Of a stretch of DNA of 64,000 nucleotides, positions 6,771 through 14,142 are shown piece after piece. The position numbers and the translations under genes were made by a program. Origin of the DNA: Moorella sp. E308F (GTDB taxonomy: Bacteria; Bacillota; DSM-521; Neomoorellales; Neomoorellaceae). Under the pieces are notes generated by a model. The model was given only the letters and a program-made list of their open reading frames with translations. It was not told the DNA's origin and made no database searches. How positions within the stretch are numbered: the first letter of the stretch is position 1; every line of letters starts with the position of its first letter. The stretch covers positions 1,173,583 to 1,237,582 of the forward strand of contig NZ_BJKN01000001.1 in assembly GCF_006538365.1 (NCBI RefSeq), in the 5' to 3' direction.

Positions 6771-8276
6771 ATGGCAGTAGCCGGTGGGTCGGTTGCAAGC
6801 TCTGACCAATATGTGGTGTTTCGCTTGGGCGAGGAAAGCTACGGCATAGCAATAGAGTACCTCCAGGAGATCATTCGCGTTCCGTACGTGGTGAAGGTGC
6901 CCCTAACGCCCCCGTACATGCGGGGGCTCGCCAACCTGAGGGGCAACATTCTCCCGATTTATGACACCCGCCTGCGGTTAGGTATAAACGCTACGGATGA
7001 TGACGAGAGCAACCGGGTGATAGTTGTTAATGCTGGAGGGAAGCAGGCGGGCTATGTAGTGGACCGGGTAGAAGGCGTTATAGATATTCCCAGGGAAGCC
7101 GTAGAGGAATTCCGGGAAAAAGGTGATACTGGAGGTTACGTAACCAGGGCAGCCCGTGTGGGCGAGGGCAAGCTTGCCCTTCTTATAGATATGGACAATA
7201 TGCTTAAAGATATAGGTTTAAACGACAGCAGGATAACTTCTATCAAAGGCAATAAAGATTACGAGAACCCTGGTGCTAAAGAAGAAAGTAGTGCCGAGGA
7301 AAACGAGCAACAGCTTCTGACCTTTCAGGTAGGAAAAGAAGAGTACGCTTTGGACATCGCTGACGTTCAAGAGATAGTGCATTTGCCGGAAAACTGGAAT
7401 GTAGTACCTGATGTTCCTCCCTATGTCCTGGGACTGGTGTCGCTGCGGGACAGGGTTTTACCCCTCATCAGTATGAGGAAGCTTTTCGGCCTTCCGGAGG
7501 GTGATGTTCCTGGTGGCAGAATAGTAGTAGCGTACGTAGGGGAAGGCAAGAGAGTAGCCGTTGGTCTAGTAGTGGACAGCATAGCTGAAGTTTTGAGAGT
7601 GGCAGAGCGGATATTGGAACCGGTGCCTTCCGTGGTGCGTTGTGCCGGGGATGAATTTGCTGCCATATGCCGGCTGGCAGACGAGCGCATGTTATTTGTA
7701 CTTGACGCCTCTAGACTGTTACGAGATGTTGCGTTTCTTACGGAATGGGAACAGGGAGGAACAGAGGAAGCAGGTGCTTCTAGCCGGAGGGTGTTGGAAG
7801 AGGAGCGGCAGCTTGTGACTTTTTTCCTGGATGAGGAAGAGTTTGCTCTGCCCATAGACAGCGTCCGTGAGATAATTCGCGCAGGCCGTATAACCGTCGT
7901 ACCCAGGATGCCGGACTTTGTGAAGGGGATATTGAATCTTCGAGGGAGTATAGTGCCCATTATCGACTTGCGGTGCAAATTCGGCTATCCCGAGAGAGAA
8001 ATAGATGAACAGGTACGAATTTTAATCTGCGAAGGGAATACATCAGTGATGGGCCTGATGGTCGACGGCGTAAAGGAAGTAGCCAAAATTAGTATGAGCA
8101 GCATTGAAGCCACGCCTCAAGTTTTAGTGAAGGACAGTATCCAGTCTTTCGTTGCAGGGATAGCCAAGTTTGGCGGCGAGCGTAACGTAATACTTTTAGA
8201 CCCGGCGCGTGTACTGTCCTGGGAAGAGCGCGACAAACTTATAGAAGCGGTGGAGGAGACGGATAGCGGCAGATGA
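6771..8276 (+). CDS. triple-domain CheW coupling protein
   Basis: 501 aa, consisting of three consecutive CheW/SH3-like domains at about residues 12-150, 182-325 and 345-490. Each starts with a YVVFRLGEESYGI-like strand pattern (LLTFQVGKEEYALDI; LVTFFLDEEEFALPI) and contains the G-[IL]-x-N/S-L-R-G core (LANLRGNILPIYD; LVSLRDRVLPLIS; ILNLRGSIVPIID). CheW joins receptors to the kinase CheA; a triple version could bridge several receptor or kinase units and suits a two-tip receptor. ATG 6771 follows GAGGAGG. The stop overlaps the cheB start (ATGA). Confidence 0.92.
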   Translation: MAVAGGSVASSDQYVVFRLGEESYGIAIEYLQEIIRVPYVVKVPLTPPYMRGLANLRGNILPIYDTRLRLGINATDDDESNRVIVVNAGGKQAGYVVDRVEGVIDIPREAVEEFREKGDTGGYVTRAARVGEGKLALLIDMDNMLKDIGLNDSRITSIKGNKDYENPGAKEESSAEENEQQLLTFQVGKEEYALDIADVQEIVHLPENWNVVPDVPPYVLGLVSLRDRVLPLISMRKLFGLPEGDVPGGRIVVAYVGEGKRVAVGLVVDSIAEVLRVAERILEPVPSVVRCAGDEFAAICRLADERMLFVLDASRLLRDVAFLTEWEQGGTEEAGASSRRVLEEERQLVTFFLDEEEFALPIDSVREIIRAGRITVVPRMPDFVKGILNLRGSIVPIIDLRCKFGYPEREIDEQVRILICEGNTSVMGLMVDGVKEVAKISMSSIEATPQVLVKDSIQSFVAGIAKFGGERNVILLDPARVLSWEERDKLIEAVEETDSGR

Positions 8277-9325
8277 AGCCTATACGGGTACTCGTAGTAG
8301 ACGATTCGGCTTTCATGCGAAGAGTTATAAGGCAAATATTAGAAGGAGCACCCGATATCGAAGTAGTGGACGTGGCACGGGATGGGCTGGAGGGTACGAA
8401 GAAGGCCATTACCCTCCAGCCCGACGTGGTTACCATGGATATCAATATGCCGGGGATGGACGGCCTTACCGCCCTGCAGCATATAACCGCGAAGACAAAG
8501 GCCAAAGTAGTCATGATATCTTCGTTAACCAGGAAGGACGCGCTTATAACGCTAGAGGCCCTCGAGCTGGGGGCGGTGGATTTTATAACGAAACCGGACG
8601 GCACCATATCGCTGGGTATAAGCCGGCTTGCGGATGAGATTATAGGTAAGGTGCGGGCGGCGGCTAAAGCGCGGGTGCGTACGAGAACGCCTGGTAGAAG
8701 GGTTCCCCGTGTGGAAAAACGAGTCCCGGTAACTACTGTCACGGACCTGGACTGGGTAGTAATGATAGGCGTATCCACGGGAGGGCCCAGGACTCTGGAG
8801 GATATACTGCCGTACCTGCCCGGGGACCTGCCTGCCGGAGTGGTAGTAGTACAGCACATGCCGCCGCGCTTTACTGCCAGCTTTGCGCAACGCCTCGATC
8901 ATTGTAGCAACCTGCATGTGCGTGAAGCCCAGGAGGGAATGAGATTGAGCAACGGCTTGGCGGTAATTGCTCCTGGGGGCTACCATCTTATGTTCAGGCG
9001 GCAGGGTGGGGCTGTTACCTGCTATTTATCTCTCAGGCCGGAGGACGACGAATTTCGGCCTTCAGTAGATGTAACCTTGCGCGCTTTGATGGAGGCGTTC
9101 GACCCCAAGCGTATCATTGGGGTCCTCCTTACAGGAATGGGAGACGACGGTGCGGATGCGATGGTAGAATTAAGAAAGCGCGGCGGCTGGACTGTAGCCG
9201 AGAGCGAGGAGACGGCGGTAGTGTGGGGTATGCCCCGTGCCGCGATAGAACGTGGGGGCGCGGACGTAGTAGCCCCCAGTTATGAGATAGCGGACATTAT
9301 ACGGCGGAAAGTCGGAAACAGGTAG
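8273..9325 (+). CDS. cheB: chemotaxis response regulator / protein-glutamate methylesterase CheB
   Basis: 350 aa. The N-terminal receiver domain (~1-120) has acidic pocket DD at 10-11, phospho-acceptor Asp56 (TMDINMPG) and the Lys of TKPDG. The C-terminal CheB methylesterase (~155-345) has the serine nucleophile motif GVSTGGP, the histidine in QHMPPRFT and the aspartate in LLTGMGDDGADAM. It removes methyl groups from receptor glutamates when phosphorylated by CheA. It starts inside the CheW stop (ATGA overlap). No separate cheY is present in the operon, so CheB holds the only receiver domain seen. Confidence 0.95.
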   Translation: MKPIRVLVVDDSAFMRRVIRQILEGAPDIEVVDVARDGLEGTKKAITLQPDVVTMDINMPGMDGLTALQHITAKTKAKVVMISSLTRKDALITLEALELGAVDFITKPDGTISLGISRLADEIIGKVRAAAKARVRTRTPGRRVPRVEKRVPVTTVTDLDWVVMIGVSTGGPRTLEDILPYLPGDLPAGVVVVQHMPPRFTASFAQRLDHCSNLHVREAQEGMRLSNGLAVIAPGGYHLMFRRQGGAVTCYLSLRPEDDEFRPSVDVTLRALMEAFDPKRIIGVLLTGMGDDGADAMVELRKRGGWTVAESEETAVVWGMPRAAIERGGADVVAPSYEIADIIRRKVGNR

Positions 9326-9384
9326 GTGTTGATGGGAGAAGGCTTTAGGTATTTTTGCGGCCCTCCTTCGGGATACTGGCCGCG

Positions 9385-9489
9385 ATGGAGGGTAATAACG
9401 GTTCATGCTTTAGGCCGAAGCAGGTGTCCTGGGAGCTTATGACGGGCGTAAAATTGCCTGCTAAGAGTATCAAAGGAGAAGGGCGATGA
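9385..9489 (+). CDS. possible small coupled ORF before cheR
   Basis: 34 codons from ATG 9385 (MEGNNGSCFRPKQVSWELM onward) end in a TGA that overlaps the cheR ATG as ATGA, the junction style used elsewhere in this operon. The frame is open further upstream to about 9350, with possible TTG starts. No clear ribosome site and no family recognised. It may be only a leader that couples cheR translation. Confidence 0.3.
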   Translation: MEGNNGSCFRPKQVSWELMTGVKLPAKSIKGEGR

Positions 9490-10289
9490 CTAAGGCAGAG
9501 TTTGAACGCCTGCGGGAGTACATATATCAAGAATCAGGTATTTACTTTGAGGACAGCAAAGTCTACTATGTAGAGAAACGCGCCAGGCAGCAGGTGGAGA
9601 AGTACGGGTTCAAGGATTTTACAGCTTACCTGGGAGCCCTGAGGTTTGACAGTACGGGCAAGATGCGGCAGGAACTGCTGAACAGTATTACCGTTAACGA
9701 AACTTACTTTTTCCGCGAGTATGAACAGTTGAAGTGCTTGGCGGAAGAAATCGTACCTCTCTGGTGCCGGAACGGTGTAGGACGCAGCGGCGTCAAGATA
9801 TGGTGTGCGGGATGTGCCTCCGGTGAAGAAGCTTATACCCTGGCTATCGTAATGCAGGAGATGGCGCCCGACATACACTGGGAGATATACGCTACCGATA
9901 TAGATACGGAGGTATTAAATAAAGCCGAAAAAGGCATTTATAATCACTATGCTGTCCGCCAGGTGCCTGAAGTCTATCTTAAGCGATACTTTAGCCCTTT
10001 GGGTGATAAATACACTATATCTTCCTTGTTGAAGCGAAAGGTGAAGTTTTCCCACTTAAATCTTGTAGACGATGCTGGAATGCGCAAGATGAAGGGCTTT
10101 CACGCTATATTCTGTCGCAATGTCCTGATATATTTTGACGACCTTTCCCAGCGGCGGGTGGTCTTGCACTTTTATCAGGCCCTGGAGCCCGGAGGATATG
10201 TGTTCTTAGGACATTCAGAGTCTATGAGCCGGATAACAACTGTTTTTAAGCCGGTGCGGTTTAAAAATGCTATTATTTACCAGAAGTAG
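9486..10289 (+). CDS. cheR: chemotaxis protein methyltransferase CheR
   Basis: 267 aa, the normal length. N-terminal helical CheR domain (~1-75), then a SAM-dependent methyltransferase domain. Visible signatures are SITVNETYFFRE, the SAM-binding WCAGCASGEEAYTLAI, the acidic YATDID loop and FCRNVLIYF. It methylates receptor glutamates using S-adenosylmethionine and opposes CheB. ATG 9486 follows AAAGGAGAAGG. It has no C-terminal TPR or pentapeptide-binding extension. Confidence 0.95.
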   Translation: MTKAEFERLREYIYQESGIYFEDSKVYYVEKRARQQVEKYGFKDFTAYLGALRFDSTGKMRQELLNSITVNETYFFREYEQLKCLAEEIVPLWCRNGVGRSGVKIWCAGCASGEEAYTLAIVMQEMAPDIHWEIYATDIDTEVLNKAEKGIYNHYAVRQVPEVYLKRYFSPLGDKYTISSLLKRKVKFSHLNLVDDAGMRKMKGFHAIFCRNVLIYFDDLSQRRVVLHFYQALEPGGYVFLGHSESMSRITTVFKPVRFKNAIIYQK

Positions 10290-10330
10290 TAACGAGGAAA
10301 GTTAAGCCGTCTTTGGCGAGGGAGCGTAAT

Positions 10331-11299
10331 ATGGAGAAGGGGTCCAAAACTTTAAGGATTACGGCTCACGAGCTTGGGAGCCGCGATGTGTGGCCTTTGC
10401 TGCGGGAGATGGAGGAAAAAGGGTGGCTTGAACAGATAAATCTCTTGGATTACGGCGAAGAATACAGCCTGGAAATTGTAGTCAGGTCCGAACAAAACAT
10501 AGAACCATCCGAGCGGCTAATAAGGGACTACTTAGAGGGCAAAACGGTCGTGACCGATACTACCCGTATAGCGCGTGATGTGGGCCGGGAGATGGTAGAA
10601 ACCAAGACGGTCAGGGTAGAACAGGGTAAAATAGACAAGCTTTTAGCTCTGGCGGGCGAGCTTATAGTTAGCACCAACGTGCTCGCTCACTTAATAAAAC
10701 GTCTCGAAGAGCTGGGTTTGCCGGTTGAAATGGTAAGGGAGTTCAAAGAATACCAGTCGGCGCTTAGTCGAACAAGCTGGGGGATTCAAGATGTAATTAT
10801 GGATATGCGGCTTATGCCAGTGGGTTTTGTGTTTGAGCGGTTCCGCCGGGTAGTACGAGAACTGGGGCAGGAACTGGGGAAAAAGGTACAGTTTAAAGTT
10901 CTCGGCGATGAAGTTACCATAGACCGTAACGTTGCCGCTACTATATACGAGCCTCTTCTCCATCTAGTCCGTAACGCTATTGATCACGGTTTAGAAGGGC
11001 CCGAAGACAGAATTCGGTCAGGGAAGCCCCCGGAAGGAGAACTGCTTTTGAGAGCGGAACGCAAGGGGGAGCACGTGGTTATTACGGTGAAAGACGACGG
11101 TACGGGGATTGACGCTGAGGTGGTCAAGCGTAAGGCGGTGAGCCGTGGATTAATAACTGAAGAACAGGCAGAGATGATGGGCTTTAACGAGGCTTTGGAA
11201 CTCATATTTGCACCTGGTTTTAGTACAAAGGACGAGGCCGGTGCGGTTTCCGGACGGGGTGTAGGCATGGACGTAGTCCGGGAAACGGTAGAACGGTAA
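10331..11299 (+). CDS. CheA-like histidine kinase core (dimerisation + ATPase), truncated by an in-frame TAA
   Basis: 322 aa from ATG 10331 (GAGGGAG before it). It lacks the phospho-accepting P1 domain. Residues ~85-150 are the dimerisation helices (KIDKLLALAGELIVSTN), and ~150-322 is most of the HATPase domain: N box HLVRNAIDHGLEGPEDR, G1 DDGTGID, lid and G2 FAPGFSTKDEAGAVSGRG. TAA at 11297-11299 interrupts what continues in the same frame as GGKVKVRSEVGGGTEVALE, the last ATPase strands of CheA; TTA (Leu) would restore the frame. Either a nonsense mutation or a true split gene, since the next piece has its own start. Confidence 0.85.
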   Translation: MEKGSKTLRITAHELGSRDVWPLLREMEEKGWLEQINLLDYGEEYSLEIVVRSEQNIEPSERLIRDYLEGKTVVTDTTRIARDVGREMVETKTVRVEQGKIDKLLALAGELIVSTNVLAHLIKRLEELGLPVEMVREFKEYQSALSRTSWGIQDVIMDMRLMPVGFVFERFRRVVRELGQELGKKVQFKVLGDEVTIDRNVAATIYEPLLHLVRNAIDHGLEGPEDRIRSGKPPEGELLLRAERKGEHVVITVKDDGTGIDAEVVKRKAVSRGLITEEQAEMMGFNEALELIFAPGFSTKDEAGAVSGRGVGMDVVRETVER

Positions 11300-11314
11300 G
11301 GTGGGAAGGTAAAG

Positions 11315-11764
11315 GTGCGCAGCGAGGTGGGGGGTGGCACAGAGGTAGCCCTGGAACTGCCTATCTCGCTGAGCATAACAAAGGTTGTACTCTTGGATTG
11401 CGGCGGTCTGTACGGAATCCCGGTAGGGGAGGTAAAAGAGATCGTAAAGGTAGAAGCCTCCAGGCTTCACTCTTTAAAAAAGAGTGAAGTAGTTGTCTTG
11501 AGGGAAACCATATACCCCGTGGTCCGGCTTTCTCGTGTACTTGACACTAAGGTAGAGGAGGTAGAAAGCGATGAACTTACACTAATAGTCCTGCTGGCAG
11601 GTGTTGCAATAGCCGCGCCCAAAGTTTTAGGCGAACAAGATGTAGTGTTAAAGAACCTACCGTCCCAGCTTTACCATTTGAAGTTGTTTACTGGTGCGGC
11701 AATACTAGGGAACGGGGACATTGCTCTGATTTTAGATACTAGTGTCGTCGGAAGGATGGTGTAA
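11315..11764 (+). CDS. CheA C-terminal piece: last ATPase strands + CheW-like P5 domain
   Basis: 149 aa in the same frame as the kinase core, beginning 15 nt after its TAA at GTG 11315, with GGTGGGAAGG upstream that could serve as a ribosome site for re-initiation. It starts with the GGGTEVALELP strand that ends CheA ATPase domains and continues as a CheW-like P5 domain (VVLLDCGGLYGIPVGEVKEI and onward), which docks to CheW and receptors. Together with the preceding gene it makes a CheA lacking only P1/P2. If both are translated, the two halves could assemble; if not, the kinase is dead. Confidence 0.75.
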   Translation: MRSEVGGGTEVALELPISLSITKVVLLDCGGLYGIPVGEVKEIVKVEASRLHSLKKSEVVVLRETIYPVVRLSRVLDTKVEEVESDELTLIVLLAGVAIAAPKVLGEQDVVLKNLPSQLYHLKLFTGAAILGNGDIALILDTSVVGRMV

Positions 11765-11770
11765 ACTCCT

Positions 11771-12658
11771 GTGGAGATTGACTTGCTGCGTGAGTTTTTA
11801 AACGAAGCTCACGAGCAATTGGACATGTTAGAGCAGCTGTTTTTAAAGTTAGAGGAAAGCGATAATAGGACCATTGATGCGATTTTCAGGATTGCCCATA
11901 CCCTCAAAGGCTCAGCCGCTTGTGCAGGACTTAAAGATGTAGCAGAGTTCGCCCATAAGATGGAAACTTTACTTGACAGTATTCGGAAAGGTGAAGTGGT
12001 GATAAGCGAAAGTGTCTGCAACCTTTTGCTTCAATCCGGAGATGTCTTAAGGGCGCTGATACATGGTGTTGAGGAAGGGCTGGAGAATTATGTTCCTCCG
12101 GAATACAGTACGATCGTGAACGAGCTTGAGCGCGCCTTTGCCAGAAGTTTCATTTCTGCGCGGGAGAATGACAATACCTGTGAAAAATTGCTCGTGCGGG
12201 TTGGGCTTGACCGGTCTTCAGAAATGCGTGCCGCCAGAGGGTTTGTGATACTGAAACGGCTGGAAGACATGGGCAGATTGAAGTTTTCGCGGCCTTCGGA
12301 GAACGAATTGCTCAGCGGGCAGGTAGTTCCCGATGCCATACTAGTAGTTGTAGAGGGCGATATGGAGGATCAAGATCTCTATGAGTGTATAGCTGGATAT
12401 CCGGACGTAACAGACGTCGATGTTAGGTACATGGTGGAAGTACGGGAAACCGATTGGATGAGATATAAGGAATATGTAAGTGTACTGGAATCAAAGGGGA
12501 AACGTATAGTCCTCGACTTCGTACCCGGTACCCTGAAGCTTGATGGCGGTGCTTTGAGGTTTCTTAGCGAAGCCTTGCGACGCGGGTGGCTCCTGCATTC
12601 AAACGACGACCTTACTTATAGAGTGCTAAGTCGGATAACGTTAAAGCAAGTGGGTTGA
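11771..12658 (+). CDS. HPt (CheA P1) protein with P2-like domain
   Basis: 295 aa. Residues ~1-105 form an HPt helical bundle with the phospho-accepting histidine in FRIAHTLKGSAACAGL. Residues ~135-220 resemble the CheA P2 regulator-docking domain (RAARGFVILKRLEDMG then DLYECIAGYPDVTDVDV). The last ~60 residues (KRIVLDFVPGTLKLDGGA) look like a short STAS-like ending. These are the N-terminal parts of a CheA, placed on a separate polypeptide downstream of the kinase core, so phosphotransfer would occur in trans. GTG 11771 follows the previous stop by 6 bp. The C-terminal assignment is tentative. Confidence 0.8.
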   Translation: MEIDLLREFLNEAHEQLDMLEQLFLKLEESDNRTIDAIFRIAHTLKGSAACAGLKDVAEFAHKMETLLDSIRKGEVVISESVCNLLLQSGDVLRALIHGVEEGLENYVPPEYSTIVNELERAFARSFISARENDNTCEKLLVRVGLDRSSEMRAARGFVILKRLEDMGRLKFSRPSENELLSGQVVPDAILVVVEGDMEDQDLYECIAGYPDVTDVDVRYMVEVRETDWMRYKEYVSVLESKGKRIVLDFVPGTLKLDGGALRFLSEALRRGWLLHSNDDLTYRVLSRITLKQVG

Positions 12659-12671
12659 GGAGGCTTTTTTC

Positions 12672-12824
12672 GTGGGTAGAATAATATACTTGACCTACAT
12701 AGGGCACAACGGAAAGGTTCAATTGCCGCGAAGGGTTTTGGATGAGCTTAAATGGAAAGAAGAAGATTGCTTTAAAATTGAGGTTAAAGGACAGGGCAAA
12801 GTGGAAATTAGGAAGAGTAAGTAA
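12672..12824 (+). CDS. AbrB/SpoVT-like swapped-hairpin protein
   Basis: 50 aa starting at GTG 12672 with GAGGAGG 8 bp upstream. The sequence (IIYLTYIGHNGKVQLPRRVL, then DELKWKEEDCFKIEV) has the beta-hairpin pattern G-K-V-x-L-P-x-x-V/L-x-x-L of AbrB/MazE-type DNA-binding domains. It is the last gene of the chemosensory operon, 13 bp after the HPt gene. It could be an operon autoregulator or an orphan antitoxin; no toxin lies next to it. Confidence 0.65.
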   Translation: MGRIIYLTYIGHNGKVQLPRRVLDELKWKEEDCFKIEVKGQGKVEIRKSK

Positions 12825-12868
12825 CAACCTGAGCGGCCTCTGTTAATTCTCGGACAACACCGCAGAAA

Positions 12869-12897
12869 TTGACTCCGGTAAAAATATAGTTTACCAT
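12869..12897 (+). promoter_or_regulatory. putative promoter of yqeY
   Basis: TTGACT at 12869-12874 and TACCAT at 12892-12897 with a 17-bp spacer, about 40 bp before the yqeY start. The -10 is poor. Confidence 0.4.
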
Positions 12898-12939
12898 ATT
12901 GTCAATAGCTACCTGAATTTAAGGGAGGCCAATCAGGGA

Positions 12940-13377
12940 GTGAAGGAAAAACTTCAGCAGGACATGAAAGAAGCCTTGAAAAACCATGATAAAATCCGGT
13001 TGCAGACTATCCGCATGGTATTGGCCAGTATCAAAAACGCCGAGATCGAAAAAATGCATCCCCTTTCGGACGAAGAGATGGCTGCCGTTATCCAGCGGGA
13101 AATAAAAATGAGAAAGGAAGCTTTAGAACAGTTTGCCCGTGGGAGAAGGGAAGACCTGGTCCGGCAGGCTGAAGCGGAGATCAAAGTCCTGGAAGACTAC
13201 CTGCCCGAGCAGCTGAGCGACAGCGAACTAAAAGCCATCATCCAGCAGACTATCAGCGAAGTAGGGGCGCAGTCGAGCAAGGAAATAGGGAAAGTAATGG
13301 CCGCCTTGATGCCTAAAATCCGCGGCCGGGCCGACGGCAAGAAAGCCAACGAAATGGTAAGGCAATTACTGGCTTAA
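12940..13377 (+). CDS. yqeY: GatB/YqeY-domain protein
   Basis: 145 aa, full length for the family. An N-terminal helical part (MKEALKNHDKIRLQTIRMVL) is followed by the three-helix domain shared with the tail of GatB (IGKVMAALMPKIRGRADGKK). YqeY is presumed to bind tRNA or assist amidotransferase-type reactions; its exact role is not settled. It is often next to rpsU in Bacilli and Clostridia, but here it stands alone. GTG 12940 follows AAGGGAGG with longish spacing. Confidence 0.9.
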   Translation: MKEKLQQDMKEALKNHDKIRLQTIRMVLASIKNAEIEKMHPLSDEEMAAVIQREIKMRKEALEQFARGRREDLVRQAEAEIKVLEDYLPEQLSDSELKAIIQQTISEVGAQSSKEIGKVMAALMPKIRGRADGKKANEMVRQLLA

Positions 13378-13415
13378 GAGGTACCTGCTTGTTAGGAGCT
13401 ACAGGATTCCTAGCT

Positions 13416-13826
13416 TTAAGGACCCCGGTTTTTATCCTTCCGGTAAACGGTACCATGTACCACGGCGATGGCTTCGCCCTGGCTGCTGTTTACAGTAATC
13501 CGGTAAACGCCCGTCCGCCTGGTGAGGTGCTCTTCCCGGGCTTCAGCTACAAGCCGTGTTCCTGCCCGGGCTGGTGCCAGGTAATTAATAGTTACCGAAA
13601 TAGCTACGGCCGGGTTGCCGTGGGAGTTGCTGGCTAATCCTAAGGCCGTATCGGCCAGGGTAAAAATGGCGCCTCCGTGACCGATGCCATGAAAATTGAG
13701 CATGTTTTCCGTGATGGTCATGGCCACCCGGGCATAGCCGGGGGCCAGTTCCAGGAGCTCAATTCCTAGGGAACGGGGAAAGGTATCGGAGGTATACCTT
13801 TCTTTTACTGCCTGCAAGAAATCCAT
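13416..13826 (-). CDS. PaaI-type hotdog thioesterase
   Basis: 136 aa. Hotdog-fold acyl-CoA thioesterase with the signature NFHGIGHGGAIFTLADTALG (HGG and the following Asp are the catalytic region) and the second strand NYLAPARAGTRL. PaaI proteins hydrolyse phenylacetyl-CoA-type or other acyl-CoA thioesters; the substrate here is not known. ATG 13826 follows GAGGGG on the complement. The next gene upstream on the same strand is 13 bp away, so the two are likely cotranscribed with the glycerate kinase gene. Confidence 0.88.
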   Translation of the reverse strand: MDFLQAVKERYTSDTFPRSLGIELLELAPGYARVAMTITENMLNFHGIGHGGAIFTLADTALGLASNSHGNPAVAISVTINYLAPARAGTRLVAEAREEHLTRRTGVYRITVNSSQGEAIAVVHGTVYRKDKNRGP

Positions 13827-13839
13827 CGATTTACCCCTC

Positions 13840-14082
13840 TCAAGTGGCTTCCCGGCGGCGGGCTATGACATGGTATGTCCTGCCGTCGCTGTCGCCGCGG
13901 CCCTGATAGTCGAGGCCGTAATCCTCTAAAAGCTTTATTAACAGGTCCGCCTGATGGGCATCGGCGGCCTCCATGGTAATAGTAAGGTGGTCTCCCGGGT
14001 TAAGTTCCGGCAGGACGTCCCGCACCCGGGCTAGATCGCTGCTGGTAATGGCGGTACCCATCCTTAAAGAAATATCAGGCAT
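13840..14082 (-). CDS. small conserved-looking protein, unknown function
   Basis: 80 aa from ATG 14082 behind GGGAGGAGG. The pattern ELNPGDHLTITMEAADAHQA, DLLIKLLEDYGL, then TYHVIARR recalls the beta-alpha-beta layout of TusA/SirA-like domains, but the Cys-Pro motif is missing, so sulfur transfer is not supported. It lies between a PaaI thioesterase and a glycerate kinase on one strand. Confidence 0.6.
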   Translation of the reverse strand: MPDISLRMGTAITSSDLARVRDVLPELNPGDHLTITMEAADAHQADLLIKLLEDYGLDYQGRGDSDGRTYHVIARRREAT

Positions 14083-14142
14083 AAGGGGCCTCCTCCCTGA
14101 CTTTTTCTTTAGTTTTGCCGGGGAAGAGGCCTTTTAATGCCT

